Assembly (NCBI RefSeq): GCF_016009175.1
Contig: NZ_JADUCM010000001.1
Location: 186,001-250,000 of the forward strand
Length of the DNA stretch: 64,000 bases
Source of the DNA: Pseudomonas alkylphenolica
GTDB taxonomy: Bacteria > Pseudomonadota > Gammaproteobacteria > Pseudomonadales > Pseudomonadaceae
Reading direction: 5' to 3'
Shown one piece after another: positions 32,435-40,653 of the stretch. Each line of letters opens with the position of its first letter. The stretch's first letter is position 1. The position numbers were made by a program, and so were the translations under genes. The notes below the pieces were generated by a model, which was not told where the DNA came from, ran no database searches, and worked only from the letters and a program-made list of their open reading frames with translations.

Positions 32435-34294
32435 TCACGCCTGATCCATCGCCTCGGCCACACCCCGGTCCTCACCGAGAAACCCGCCACTCTGGTGGTG
32501 CCACAGCTGCGCATAGATACCGTTTTTGGCCAGCAACTCGGTGTGGGTGCCTTGTTCGATAATGCGCCCCTCATCCATGACAATCAGCCGGTCCATTGCC
32601 GCAATGGTCGACAGCCGGTGGGCAATGGCAATCACGGTTTTGCCTTGCATCATCTCGTCGAGGCTTTCCTGAATGGCCACTTCGACTTCGGAGTCCAGCG
32701 CGCTGGTCGCCTCGTCAAGCAGCAGGATCGGGGCGTTCTTGAGCATCACCCGGGCAATCGCGACGCGCTGGCGCTGGCCGCCCGACAGCTTGATACCGCG
32801 CTCACCCACCAGGGTGTCGTAGCCGGTGTGGCCCTGGCGGTCGCTGAGCTGGCTGATGAACTCATCGGCCTGGGCACTGGCGGCCGCACTGCGCACTTGA
32901 GCGTCGGTAGCATCGGGGCGGCCGTAGGCAATGTTGTCGCGGATGGAGCGGTGCAACAGCGATGTGTCCTGGGTGACCATGCCGATGGCGCTGCGCAGGC
33001 TGTCTTGCGTCACGTGGGCAATATCCTGGCCGTCGATGCGGATCTGCCCGCTGTCGACATCGTAGAAACGTAGCAGCAGGTTGATGAGCGTGGATTTGCC
33101 CGCGCCGGAGCGACCGACCAGACCGATTTTTTCACCCGGGCGGATGTTCAGGCTCAGGCCATCGAGCACCTGGCGTTCGCCACTGTAGTTGAAGCTGACA
33201 TTGTCGAACGTCACTGCGCCGCCGGTGGTCACCAGCACGCCGGCATCCGGTGCATCCTTGACCTTGGGGCCGCGGGTGAGGGTGGCCATGCCATCCTGCA
33301 CGGTGCCGATGCTCTCGAACAGCGAGGTCATCTGCCACATGATCCAGTGCGACATGCCATTGATCCGCAACGCCATGGCGGTAATGGCCGCCACCGCACC
33401 AGCACCGACCTCGCCCTGATGCCACAGCCACAGGGCATAGCCCCCCGCAGCCATGATCAACGCGACCACCAGGGCCTGGTTGACGATCTCGAACTGGCTG
33501 ACCAGGCGCATCTGGCGAAAGCCGGTTTGCTTGAAGTCTTCCATCGCGGCGCGGGCGAAATGCGCTTCACGGTTGGAGTGGGAGAACAGCTTCACCGTGG
33601 TGATATTGGTGTAGGCGTCGGAGATCCGCCCGGTCATCATCGAGCGCGCATTGGCCTGTTCCTGCCCGACCTTGCCCAGGCGCGGCACGAAATACAGCAT
33701 CGCCAACCCGAACAATGCGACCCAGATCACGAAAGGCAGCATCAGCTTCAGTGCGAAACCACCCGCCAGGGCGATGATTGCAATGAAGTACACGCCGATC
33801 CCGGGAGCGATCTCGATCAGGGTAAACAGCAGGTCGCGCACCGCCAGCGCCGTCTGCATGACTTTGGTGGTCACCCGGCCGGAAAACTCATCGGAAAAGA
33901 ACGAAAGGCTTTGCCGCAGCATCAAGCGGTGGAAGTCCCAGCGCAGCCGCAACGGCAAGTTAATCGCCAATATCTGGTGCTGCACCATGGTTCGCAACGC
34001 CACCAGCCCGACGCTGCACACCATGACGATACCCATGCCCCACAACACGCGGCTTTCCTGGGCCGCGGCTTCGCCACCGGCTTGCCAGGTGGCGAGCAGG
34101 TCGACGACCTGCCCAAGGAACGAGAACAGCCAGGCTTCGTAGATCGACACGCTGGCGCTCAGCAGCGCAAAAGCAAGAATGTAGCCGCGCGCCCCCCGCG
34201 TGCACGCCCACAGGAACCGGGCCAGGCCCAGGGGCGGTGGCGGAACCTCGTCAGGCGGGAAGGGGTCGAGCCTTCGCTCAAATGCTCCAAGCAT
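32435..34294 (-). CDS. ABC transporter, fused permease and ATPase
   Basis: 619 residues from the ATG at 34292-34294 (GGAGA upstream); a longer frame runs antisense into the next gene. The N-terminal half has six hydrophobic segments (YILAFALLSASVSIYEAWLF and others). The C-terminal ATPase shows Walker A GRSGAGKST near residue 395, signature LSGGQRQRVAIARV near 501, Walker B ILLLDEATSALDSE near 520 and the AIAHRLST switch histidine. It is a half-size exporter of the MsbA/multidrug type and would act as a dimer. Substrate unknown. Convergent with the SDR gene across 22 nt. Confidence 0.94.
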   Translation of the reverse strand: MLGAFERRLDPFPPDEVPPPPLGLARFLWACTRGARGYILAFALLSASVSIYEAWLFSFLGQVVDLLATWQAGGEAAAQESRVLWGMGIVMVCSVGLVALRTMVQHQILAINLPLRLRWDFHRLMLRQSLSFFSDEFSGRVTTKVMQTALAVRDLLFTLIEIAPGIGVYFIAIIALAGGFALKLMLPFVIWVALFGLAMLYFVPRLGKVGQEQANARSMMTGRISDAYTNITTVKLFSHSNREAHFARAAMEDFKQTGFRQMRLVSQFEIVNQALVVALIMAAGGYALWLWHQGEVGAGAVAAITAMALRINGMSHWIMWQMTSLFESIGTVQDGMATLTRGPKVKDAPDAGVLVTTGGAVTFDNVSFNYSGERQVLDGLSLNIRPGEKIGLVGRSGAGKSTLINLLLRFYDVDSGQIRIDGQDIAHVTQDSLRSAIGMVTQDTSLLHRSIRDNIAYGRPDATDAQVRSAAASAQADEFISQLSDRQGHTGYDTLVGERGIKLSGGQRQRVAIARVMLKNAPILLLDEATSALDSEVEVAIQESLDEMMQGKTVIAIAHRLSTIAAMDRLIVMDEGRIIEQGTHTELLAKNGIYAQLWHHQSGGFLGEDRGVAEAMDQA

Positions 34295-34454
34295 GGTGAT
34301 CTCCAGAACGGTCAAATTGTGCAGATTCTGCCACTGAACGGTTGCTTTGAGGGATTTGTGAGCGGCAGCCGTGGTGCTGTTGGCTTGTCGGCTACGCTTA
34401 CTCTCACCCAGCCGCGCAACCCTGTACCGCAAAAGCTCGGCAAGCGAGGCAAAG

Positions 34455-35150
34455 ATGGCGATGCTAAAGAAAATGCTCGCAATGACTGCACTGTTACTGA
34501 CGGTGCCGTTCGCCAGTGCCCGTGACGACCTGATCGCCATCGACATACTTATCCAGCCTGACGCGAAAATGGTCGAAGCCGCCAAACAATGGAATGGCAG
34601 GATGCGCGAGCAAAGCCCGGAAGGTTTCGAGCTGGATGCGGAGCACGCCCCACATATCACCTTGCTTCAGCTGTACATTGCGCAAACCGACCTGCCTAAG
34701 GTTGTAGCGGCCGTTGACGGCGTGAAGTCCGCATTCGAACTTGATCGCCTCCAGATGGCCGCAATAGGGCTTTACCATATCGCCAACGGCAATATTGGCC
34801 TGGCGGGTATCGTCATCCAGCCAACCGAACGTTTGCGCATGTTGCAGCGGGCGATGATCGATGCCACAGGCCAGTATTCGGTCAAGGGTGGCGACGCCTC
34901 GGCCTTCGTTCCCGACGCCACCGGCGCTGCCTTTCCCCCTGCATTGTTCGAGTACGTCGACACGTTTGTCCCCAAACAGACTGGTGATAACTACAACCCG
35001 CACGTGACGATTGGCGTCGCGCCGATCGATTGGCTCAAGGAACTTGAGATGCAGCCATTCGAGGGGTTTAGCTTTGGCGTCAAGAACATTGCGATCTATC
35101 AGCTCGGCAATTACGGCACGGCTTCAAAACGTCTGGATAGCGCCCCATGA
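34455..35150 (+). CDS. Exported 2H phosphoesterase-like protein
   Basis: 231 residues from the ATG at 34455 with GAGG upstream. The signal peptide MLKKMLAMTALLLTVPFASA ends near residue 22. Two HxT motifs typical of the 2H phosphoesterase superfamily (2'-5' RNA ligase, cyclic phosphodiesterase) are present: HITLLQ (His67, Thr69) and HVTIGV (His183, Thr185). Known 2H enzymes mostly act in the cytoplasm on RNA or cyclic phosphates; an exported one could act on periplasmic nucleotides or other phosphodiesters. Divergent from the ABC exporter. The family call rests on the paired motifs and spacing. Confidence 0.72.
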   Translation: MAMLKKMLAMTALLLTVPFASARDDLIAIDILIQPDAKMVEAAKQWNGRMREQSPEGFELDAEHAPHITLLQLYIAQTDLPKVVAAVDGVKSAFELDRLQMAAIGLYHIANGNIGLAGIVIQPTERLRMLQRAMIDATGQYSVKGGDASAFVPDATGAAFPPALFEYVDTFVPKQTGDNYNPHVTIGVAPIDWLKELEMQPFEGFSFGVKNIAIYQLGNYGTASKRLDSAP

Positions 35151-35294
35151 ATGGCCGACAACGCTGTCCTGAACGCCAGCAGCCCGTACGTCAACGAAGG
35201 TGGTAAGGCCGGTTACAAGGAGGGGCACGAGGGGTATAACTACCAGAACAACGGGCGGAGCACCCGCAATGGGTTGTCCGGGGTCCGTGCCTGA
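35151..35294 (+). CDS. Possible 47-residue ORF
   Basis: The ATG directly follows the TGA of the 2H gene, and the frame reads 47 codons, starting MADNAVLNASSPYVNEGG and ending GRSTRNGLSGVRA. It is Gly/Asn-rich with repeated KEGHEGYN-like composition. There is no clear ribosome-binding site, but translational reinitiation is possible. I do not recognise it; it may be the C-terminal remnant of a larger protein. Confidence 0.3.
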   Translation: MADNAVLNASSPYVNEGGKAGYKEGHEGYNYQNNGRSTRNGLSGVRA

Positions 35295-35326
35295 TCGGCG
35301 CCTGCGGCGGGGCGCGGAGCGATGTG

Positions 35327-36133
35327 ATGAATTCCAGAGCATGGCGATGGGGTCGCAAGAGCCTCCTGGGCGGCACGGCGCTGGCCTTGCTGGTCGCGCC
35401 ATTGTGTGCCAGCGCCATGTTCAAGTGCCAAACCAGCGACGGAACCATCAGCTACACCAGCCAGGCCATCGCCAGCGCCCGCTGCACCCGCGAGAAAGGC
35501 ACGGCGGGCGCCGCTGCCGGCGCCCAGGCCATGGCCCAGCCCCGGATTGTGCATGGCGACGACCCAGGCGCGGTACGGGTGCGAGTGTTCACCTTCATGC
35601 ACCGTGGCGTTCGACAATATGTAAGCCGGCGCCCGGTCGGGATCTCTGCACGGGTCGATGTCCTTGATCTCTATTACATCAAGGACTGCTACCTGTGCAT
35701 GGCGCCGAAGGACTTCAAGGTGTCCACGTTGCGCCTGGACACTCAATCCTATCGGCGCGAAATCGAAGCTGCTGCACTTTTATACGGTGTCGACAGGGCG
35801 CTGGTGCGCGCTGTGATACATGCCGAATCGGCGTTTCGCCCCAACGCCATTTCCATCGCCGGTGCCCAGGGGCTGATGCAGTTGATGCCCGCCACCGCCG
35901 AGCGCTTCGCCGTGGACGATCCGTTCGATGCACGGCAGAACATACGTGGCGGCGTGCGCTACCTGGCCTGGCTGCTCAAGCGCTTCAACGGCAACCAGAT
36001 GCTGGCGTTGGCGGGTTACAACGCCGGCGAAGCATCGGTGGTCGAGTACAACGGGGTGCCGCCCTACGCCGAGACGCAAACCTACGTCACCCGCGTGCAG
36101 TCCTTGACCGAGCGCTATCGCAACCAGCGCTAG
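35327..36133 (+). CDS. Lytic transglycosylase, SLT domain
   Basis: 268 residues from the ATG at 35327 (GGAG upstream). A signal peptide ends near PLCASA. The segment MFKCQTSDGTISYTSQ resembles the start of DUF4124. The catalytic domain has Glu167 in IHAESAF, followed by GAQGLMQLMPATAERF, NIRGGVRYLAWLLKRF and AGYNAGEASV..YNGVPPYAET, all standard for family 1 SLT enzymes. It cleaves peptidoglycan glycan strands in the periplasm, giving anhydromuropeptides. An ordinary housekeeping or remodelling enzyme, next to an exported phosphoesterase. Confidence 0.93.
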   Translation: MNSRAWRWGRKSLLGGTALALLVAPLCASAMFKCQTSDGTISYTSQAIASARCTREKGTAGAAAGAQAMAQPRIVHGDDPGAVRVRVFTFMHRGVRQYVSRRPVGISARVDVLDLYYIKDCYLCMAPKDFKVSTLRLDTQSYRREIEAAALLYGVDRALVRAVIHAESAFRPNAISIAGAQGLMQLMPATAERFAVDDPFDARQNIRGGVRYLAWLLKRFNGNQMLALAGYNAGEASVVEYNGVPPYAETQTYVTRVQSLTERYRNQR

Positions 36134-36304
36134 TATCTTGGGATGCATGCTCGCGTCCTCCAAGCGCATCGAACAGCGACGTCAGGTTTACACCGAACTC
36201 GCTAAGCTGTTCGTCCGTTACAGGCGACTTGATGACTTCACAGGTCATTGAGCGCCCGCGAACCTGCCACTACCGTGCGAAGAAACCCAACCAAGGAAAG
36301 GACC

Positions 36305-36619
36305 ATGGTACTTCGCCTCATTGCGCTGACATTGCTGGTGCTCTTTTCGGTGTATACCGGCTGGACGATGCTTAATGCCGAGCAATCGTTGGTGGCCTTC
36401 GGGCTAGAGCTGATTTCCCGACCAGACACGGCCCAGGTGGTTATCGACTTGTACCTGATGGCGGCGCTGGCCTGCATCTGGATGGCGAGGGATAACCGCG
36501 CACGGGGCAATGCTGCGATTTCCGTGCTGCCCTACCTGCTGCTAACAGCGCTGTTTGTGTCCATCGGGCCGCTGTTGTACCTCGTCGTCAACGGTTTCGA
36601 GCGGGAGCGCCAAGCATGA
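36305..36619 (+). CDS. Small membrane protein, DUF2834-like
   Basis: 104 residues from the ATG at 36305, preceded by AAGGAAAGG. Three hydrophobic segments are visible (LRLIALTLLVLFSVYTGW, VIDLYLMAALACIWMA, LPYLLLTALFVSIGPLLYLV). The pattern of an Asp in TM2 followed by a short R-rich loop recalls DUF2834, but I am unsure. It overlaps the MAPEG gene by 4 bp (ATGA), so the two are translated together. Confidence 0.7.
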   Translation: MVLRLIALTLLVLFSVYTGWTMLNAEQSLVAFGLELISRPDTAQVVIDLYLMAALACIWMARDNRARGNAAISVLPYLLLTALFVSIGPLLYLVVNGFERERQA

Positions 36620-37080
36620 CCAGTGCGTTGACCGTCTACGCGCTTTGCGTGGTTGTGCTGGTGCTCAAAATGTTTGCGCTCTCCTGTTACCAGGGCTTCT
36701 TCCGCCTGCGCTACAAAGCCTTCACGAACAGGGAGGACGCTGCTGTGTTCAATCGCGCGCCTCGTGAGACGGAGCTTACGCAAGTGGCGCGCGCGGCGCG
36801 GGCCTGGGCCAACGACCTGGAAAGCATCCCGGCATTCTTCGCCCTGGGTGGGCTGGCCATCGCCGTGAGTGCACCGGCGTCGATTACGGCAGGGTTGAGC
36901 GTTGTGTTTACCTGCGCCAGAGTTCTGCACACGTTGGTCTACCTGAAGGGCGTACAGCCTTGGCGCACTGTTTTCTATGGTGTCGGGATCCTGTGTCTGT
37001 TGGGATTGTGTGCGACGGTCACCATGGCGCTGAAAACGACTACAGGTCGCCTTGAGTGGCCTTTTGGCAATCACGGTTAA
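36616..37080 (+). CDS. MAPEG family membrane protein
   Basis: 154 residues, four hydrophobic segments. The MAPEG hallmarks are ARAWANDLESIPAFFALGGL (corresponding to the RAHANAxENxPxF motif) and ARVLHTLVYLKGVQPWRTVF. MAPEG proteins are glutathione-dependent or related membrane enzymes handling lipophilic compounds. It starts on the ATGA overlap with the DUF2834-like gene, so both likely form a small operon. Confidence 0.9.
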   Translation: MTSALTVYALCVVVLVLKMFALSCYQGFFRLRYKAFTNREDAAVFNRAPRETELTQVARAARAWANDLESIPAFFALGGLAIAVSAPASITAGLSVVFTCARVLHTLVYLKGVQPWRTVFYGVGILCLLGLCATVTMALKTTTGRLEWPFGNHG

Positions 37081-37137
37081 TACTTCTCTCTATACGCGGG
37101 CGTGTGGCTGGTGGCACGGGTCGCGGGGAGGTGTGAC

Positions 37138-38067
37138 GTGAACAAGCTATCGATTGTGGGTGCCGGAATAGTAGGAGAGGCGGCGGCTCAGGTCATCGCC
37201 CGGGACGAGTTCTGTCGTGAACTGATGCTGATTGATGTGCAGGGTGAGCTGGCACAGGGCAAGGCGCTGGACATCTGGCAGGCGGCGGTTGAGTCCGGTT
37301 CCGATACCCGGGTGTACGGCGGGTCCAAAGCCGAATTGCTGCAGGACTCCGACCTGGTGGTGATTACGGCGGGTGTGCCGCGCAAGCCGGGCCAGTCGCG
37401 TCAGGATGTGTTGAGTATCAACCTGCCGATTCTCGACGGCATCATGCGCGATATCAAACGACACGCGCCGGCGGCGACGGTACTGGTGGTGTCGAACCCG
37501 GTCGACGTATTGACCTACCGGGCCTGGAGCCTCAGCGGGCTGGGGCGAAGCAAGGTGTTCGGGCAGGCGGGAGTGCTGGATACCGCGCGCATGAAGTGCT
37601 TCATTGCCGAGGAGACCGGTTTTTCGGCGCGGGACATCACCGCGCTGGTGCTGGGCGGGCATGGCGACAGCATGGTGCCGCTGATGCGCTACTGTGCGGT
37701 CGGTTCGGTACCGCTCTCGCACTTTTTGTCCGATGAGCAGATAGAGCGGATTGTGCAGCGCACACGACAGGGCGGCGGCGAGATTCTCGGCTTGAAGAAG
37801 GTCGGCAGCGCCTGCGATGCGCCGGGTGTGGCGATTGCGCAGATGGTCGATGCCATCGCCAATGGCCGCAACAGCATTTTGCCGACGGTGGCGATTCTCG
37901 AAGGCGAGTACGGGCGCACCGATATCGCCATGGGGGTTCCCTGCGTGCTGGCAGCCGAGGGGCTGGCGCGGGTGATCGAGATGCCGCTGGATGCGCAGGA
38001 GCAGGCGATGTTCGACCGTTCTGCCGATCAGGTGGCGCGGGACATTGCTGAAATGAAGGCGCTGTGA
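37138..38067 (+). CDS. mdh: NAD-dependent malate dehydrogenase (LDH-like type)
   Basis: 309 residues from a GTG start at 37138 with GGGGAGG six nt upstream. The NAD motif GAGIVG is at 8-13 and Asp33 ends the second strand. In AGVPRKPGQSR (78-88), Arg82 is the malate/oxaloacetate selector (glutamine in lactate dehydrogenase) and Arg88 the catalytic arginine. VSNPVDVLTY and LGGHGDSMVPL (proton-relay His) follow. All key residues are present, so activity is expected. Pseudomonads usually depend on malate:quinone oxidoreductase, and a soluble enzyme of this type is less common. Confidence 0.9.
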   Translation: MNKLSIVGAGIVGEAAAQVIARDEFCRELMLIDVQGELAQGKALDIWQAAVESGSDTRVYGGSKAELLQDSDLVVITAGVPRKPGQSRQDVLSINLPILDGIMRDIKRHAPAATVLVVSNPVDVLTYRAWSLSGLGRSKVFGQAGVLDTARMKCFIAEETGFSARDITALVLGGHGDSMVPLMRYCAVGSVPLSHFLSDEQIERIVQRTRQGGGEILGLKKVGSACDAPGVAIAQMVDAIANGRNSILPTVAILEGEYGRTDIAMGVPCVLAAEGLARVIEMPLDAQEQAMFDRSADQVARDIAEMKAL

Positions 38068-38070
38068 GCG

Positions 38071-38115
38071 GGGCTCAATGAGGCCTGCAGCTCTTTACGA
38101 AACAACATTGAGCCC
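38071..38115 (+). terminator. 10-bp inverted repeat after mdh
   Basis: GGGCTCAATG (38071-38080) and CATTGAGCCC (38106-38115) pair perfectly with a 25-nt loop. It begins 3 nt after the mdh stop. The rest of 38116-38239 shows no gene. Confidence 0.45.
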
Positions 38116-38239
38116 GTTATAAACCGAACCGACAGGCTCGCTGAACGCCCCACCCGGAAGCGCTTTTGATATCGGCCACACCATCGGAAGCAGCCGGCCC
38201 ATTCGGGTGTAGCGCAACTCAAGCACGTGCCATACCTGA

Positions 38240-38623
38240 TTAGCACCGTTTGAGCGTAACTTTGTTATCCGACGTACTGGTAATCTTGTAATTGCCCCTT
38301 AGCTTCTTCAGTACGCCAAGGCTTCTCACGGAAACGGCCATGGAAACAGCGGCCGTTGTTGCTGCAGCCCCTAATACGCTCAGGGCTGCGCTAGACCCGG
38401 CCGCCGCCGCGATGCCAGCAACGGGAGTGGCAGCGCCGCCTGTGCCCAGTGTTGCAATGACGCCATAAAAGACGATGCCGATCGAGCCGATCGCAACCGC
38501 CCATGCAACGGTGCCTGTAGCCTTGATTCGAACCGTTTTTTTCGCGAGATCGCCTTCAATTTCAATGGTGTCTTCATTGCGGTTTACAGCGTCGGCCAGT
38601 TCTTTTTCGGTTTTTACAGTCAT
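38240..38623 (-). CDS. Small membrane protein, unknown (TEKELADAV type)
   Basis: 127 residues from the ATG at 38621-38623, which overlaps the stop of the upstream gene by one base (TGATG) with AAGGAAAAG before it. The N-terminal 35 residues are hydrophilic (TEKELADAVNRNEDTIEIEG). Two hydrophobic Gly/Ala-rich segments follow (VAWAVAIGSIGIVFYGVIA, then SAALSVLGAAATTAAVSMAV) and a basic tail ending KVTLKRC. I do not recognise the family. It is in AT-richer DNA than its neighbours and tightly coupled to the next gene. Confidence 0.7.
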   Translation of the reverse strand: MTVKTEKELADAVNRNEDTIEIEGDLAKKTVRIKATGTVAWAVAIGSIGIVFYGVIATLGTGGAATPVAGIAAAAGSSAALSVLGAAATTAAVSMAVSVRSLGVLKKLRGNYKITSTSDNKVTLKRC

Positions 38624-38832
38624 CACTTTTCCTTAGACTTTTTATTGCCAGCAATAACAAATCCGGCGATCAGGAAAAGAATGATGACCGGCGGAAACGC
38701 CACGCACAAAGCAATAGCGCCAATTAATAGTGCGCCACCAATAATCACCCCTATCATTTCCCCTAAAAGCGGAAGCAACAGCTTGAAAACGATCACAGCT
38801 ACAATAATTGCAGCTATTGCAACAATAATCAT
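38623..38832 (-). CDS. Small hydrophobic membrane protein, unknown
   Basis: 69 residues from the ATG at 38830-38832, preceded by AAGGGCG; a longer start gives 90 residues without a better site. Nearly the whole protein is hydrophobic (IIVAIAAIIVAVIVFKLLLP, then VIIGGALLIGAIALCVAFPP), ending in a charged KKSKEK tail. Unrecognised. Its stop overlaps the start of the following membrane protein gene, so they should be made together; a two-subunit membrane complex is conceivable but not shown. Confidence 0.6.
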   Translation of the reverse strand: MIIVAIAAIIVAVIVFKLLLPLLGEMIGVIIGGALLIGAIALCVAFPPVIILFLIAGFVIAGNKKSKEK

Positions 38833-39046
38833 GTGCGCCCTTATGTATTTGAGTTTAATGATGTGGCGCGCCAGCCTGCGCCAAGCCCCCGCCATTTTGT
38901 TGGCTTATCGGCCGTCTCCCACCATTCTTTAGTGAAGGCATGTCCGGCCACCGGTCGTCCCTTCATACGTTCGTACCTGGCGACAACCACGCGATGTTCG
39001 GCTTGCAGCGCCTGAGAAACTATTGCAAATCGCCGCCTGTTCACAC

Positions 39047-39065
39047 GACAATGCGAGTCATTATC
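39047..39065. promoter_or_regulatory. Fur box-like site before first sigma factor
   Basis: The 19 bases GACAATGCGAGTCATTATC match the Fur consensus GATAATGATAATCATTATC at 15 positions. They lie 22 nt before the sigma factor ATG, overlapping the expected promoter. Confidence 0.65.
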
Positions 39066-39087
39066 ACTCGCGAATTGTTCCCTGTTC

Positions 39088-39603
39088 ATGTCCGCTAACG
39101 ATCTCTCCCTGCGCAGCGCCGTCACTGACCTGTACTGCGACCATCACGGCTGGCTCAACGGCTGGCTGCGCAAGCGCCTGGGCAACGCGTTCGATGCTGC
39201 AGACCTGACTCAGGACACCTTCGTTCGGGTACTGAAGGCGCGTACCGCGCTGGACATTCGTGAGCCGCGTCCCTACCTGTCGCGGATTGCCAAGGGCTTG
39301 CTGATCGACCTGTTCCGCCGGCGCTCACTGGAGCAGGCCTACCTGGAAGCGCTGGCGATCATGCCTGAAAGTGTGCAGCCCTCGCTGGAGGAACAGGCGA
39401 TTTACCTTCAAGCCCTGGTTGAAATAGATCGCCTGCTGCAAGGGTTGGGCAACACAGTCAGGCAGACCTTCCTGCTTTCCCAGTTCGATGGCCTGACCTA
39501 CCCGCAAATTGCCGAGCGCCTGAATATCAGCGTGCGTACGGTCAACAACCACATGGCCAAGGCCATGGAGCATTGCTGCCTGATGCAGTTGCAACAGGCA
39601 TGA
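39088..39603 (+). CDS. FecI-type ECF sigma factor (module 1)
   Basis: 171 residues. Region 2 reads AFDAADLTQDTFVRVLKART and PRPYLSRIAKGLLIDLFRRR; region 4 reads LLSQFDGLTYPQIAERLNIS then VRTVNNHMAKAM. Iron-starvation sigma factors of this kind direct transcription of the adjacent TonB receptor when the receptor binds its ferric siderophore. It overlaps the fecR gene by 4 bp (ATGA) and lies downstream of a Fur-box-like site, the standard layout. Confidence 0.93.
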   Translation: MSANDLSLRSAVTDLYCDHHGWLNGWLRKRLGNAFDAADLTQDTFVRVLKARTALDIREPRPYLSRIAKGLLIDLFRRRSLEQAYLEALAIMPESVQPSLEEQAIYLQALVEIDRLLQGLGNTVRQTFLLSQFDGLTYPQIAERLNISVRTVNNHMAKAMEHCCLMQLQQA

Positions 39604-40562
39604 GCCTTTCACCCGCCGAGTTGAAAGCCATCAGCGCCGCTGCCCAGTGGTACGCCCGGCTTCGCTCAGGTATCGTCAGCGATTCGGACCGCGCGGCCTG
39701 GACCGATTGGCTGGCTGCCGACCCTGCCCACCGCCAGGCCTGGCAGCGTATCGCCGGCGTCGCTGAACAGATGGCGAGCGTACCCGGTACCCTCGCTGCA
39801 CCGGCATTGCGCGGCACCGACCGATCCCGGCGCCAGGTGTTGCGCAGCGTGGTGGTGCTTGCCTCCGTTGGCTCGCTCGGCTGGCTGGGCTGGCGCAGTG
39901 ACACCTCCCAGGACCTGTTCGCCGATTTTCGTACCGCTGTGGGCGAGCGCCGCGCGTTCCGTCTGGCCGATGGCAGTTCATTGCTGCTCAACACCGACAC
40001 CTCGGTGAACCTGCGCTTCGACGGCCGGCAACGCACCCTCGAACTGTTGCGTGGCGAGATACGGGTGAGCACCGCCGTCGATCCCTTGCAGCGGCCATTC
40101 AAGGTACGCACCGCGCAGGCCGAGGTACTGGCCCTTGGCACGCGCTTTATCGTGCGCGCCGAAGGGCAGGGCGGCGGGGTCGCGGTGCTTGAGAAAGCCG
40201 TTGAAGTGCGTGCGCCGGGTAGCGACCTGGCAGTGCGCCTGGTAGCAGGCCAGTCGGTAAGCTTCGACCGCCATTCAGTGGGCGCCGTACAGCACAGCGA
40301 TGCCTCGGTGGGCGCCTGGGAGCATGGCAGCATCATTGCCATCGACCGCCCGTTGGCCGACTTGCTGGCCGACCTTTCGCGCTATCGCAGCGGCGTGCTG
40401 CGCTGTGATCCGCGCATCGCCGGGCTGAAGGTTTCCGGTGCGTTCCCCATCGATGATACCGACCGGGCGCTGGCGGCCCTGGAAAGCGGGTTGTCGCTGC
40501 GCATCACGCGCTACAGCCGTTATTGGGTCAACGTGTCGGCTGGCGCGCCGGCACCGGGCTGA
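39600..40562 (+). CDS. FecR-type anti-sigma factor (module 1)
   Basis: 320 residues from the ATG overlapping the sigma factor stop. The N-terminal DUF4880-like part (ISAAAQWYARLRSGIVSDSD, WTDWLAADPAHRQAWQRI) contacts the sigma factor; a hydrophobic segment (VLRSVVVLASVGSLGWLGW) crosses the membrane; the periplasmic FecR domain includes AVGERRAFRLADGSSLLLNT and the C-terminal LSRYRSGVLRCDPRIAGLKV. It carries the signal from the receptor's STN domain to the sigma factor. Confidence 0.93.
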   Translation: MSLSPAELKAISAAAQWYARLRSGIVSDSDRAAWTDWLAADPAHRQAWQRIAGVAEQMASVPGTLAAPALRGTDRSRRQVLRSVVVLASVGSLGWLGWRSDTSQDLFADFRTAVGERRAFRLADGSSLLLNTDTSVNLRFDGRQRTLELLRGEIRVSTAVDPLQRPFKVRTAQAEVLALGTRFIVRAEGQGGGVAVLEKAVEVRAPGSDLAVRLVAGQSVSFDRHSVGAVQHSDASVGAWEHGSIIAIDRPLADLLADLSRYRSGVLRCDPRIAGLKVSGAFPIDDTDRALAALESGLSLRITRYSRYWVNVSAGAPAPG

Positions 40563-40653
40563 AAATAAATTTCATTCGCTTGCACTTTTCACAGGCGTCA
40601 TTCGGCTCATCCCCCAGTGAGTTTTCTTTGAGTGTTGTTGGGGGAGGGTAAGC

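Noticed and set aside
38028..38246. 72-codon minus-strand frame after mdh
   Set aside because: No ribosome-binding site, no recognisable feature, and it overlaps the end of mdh.
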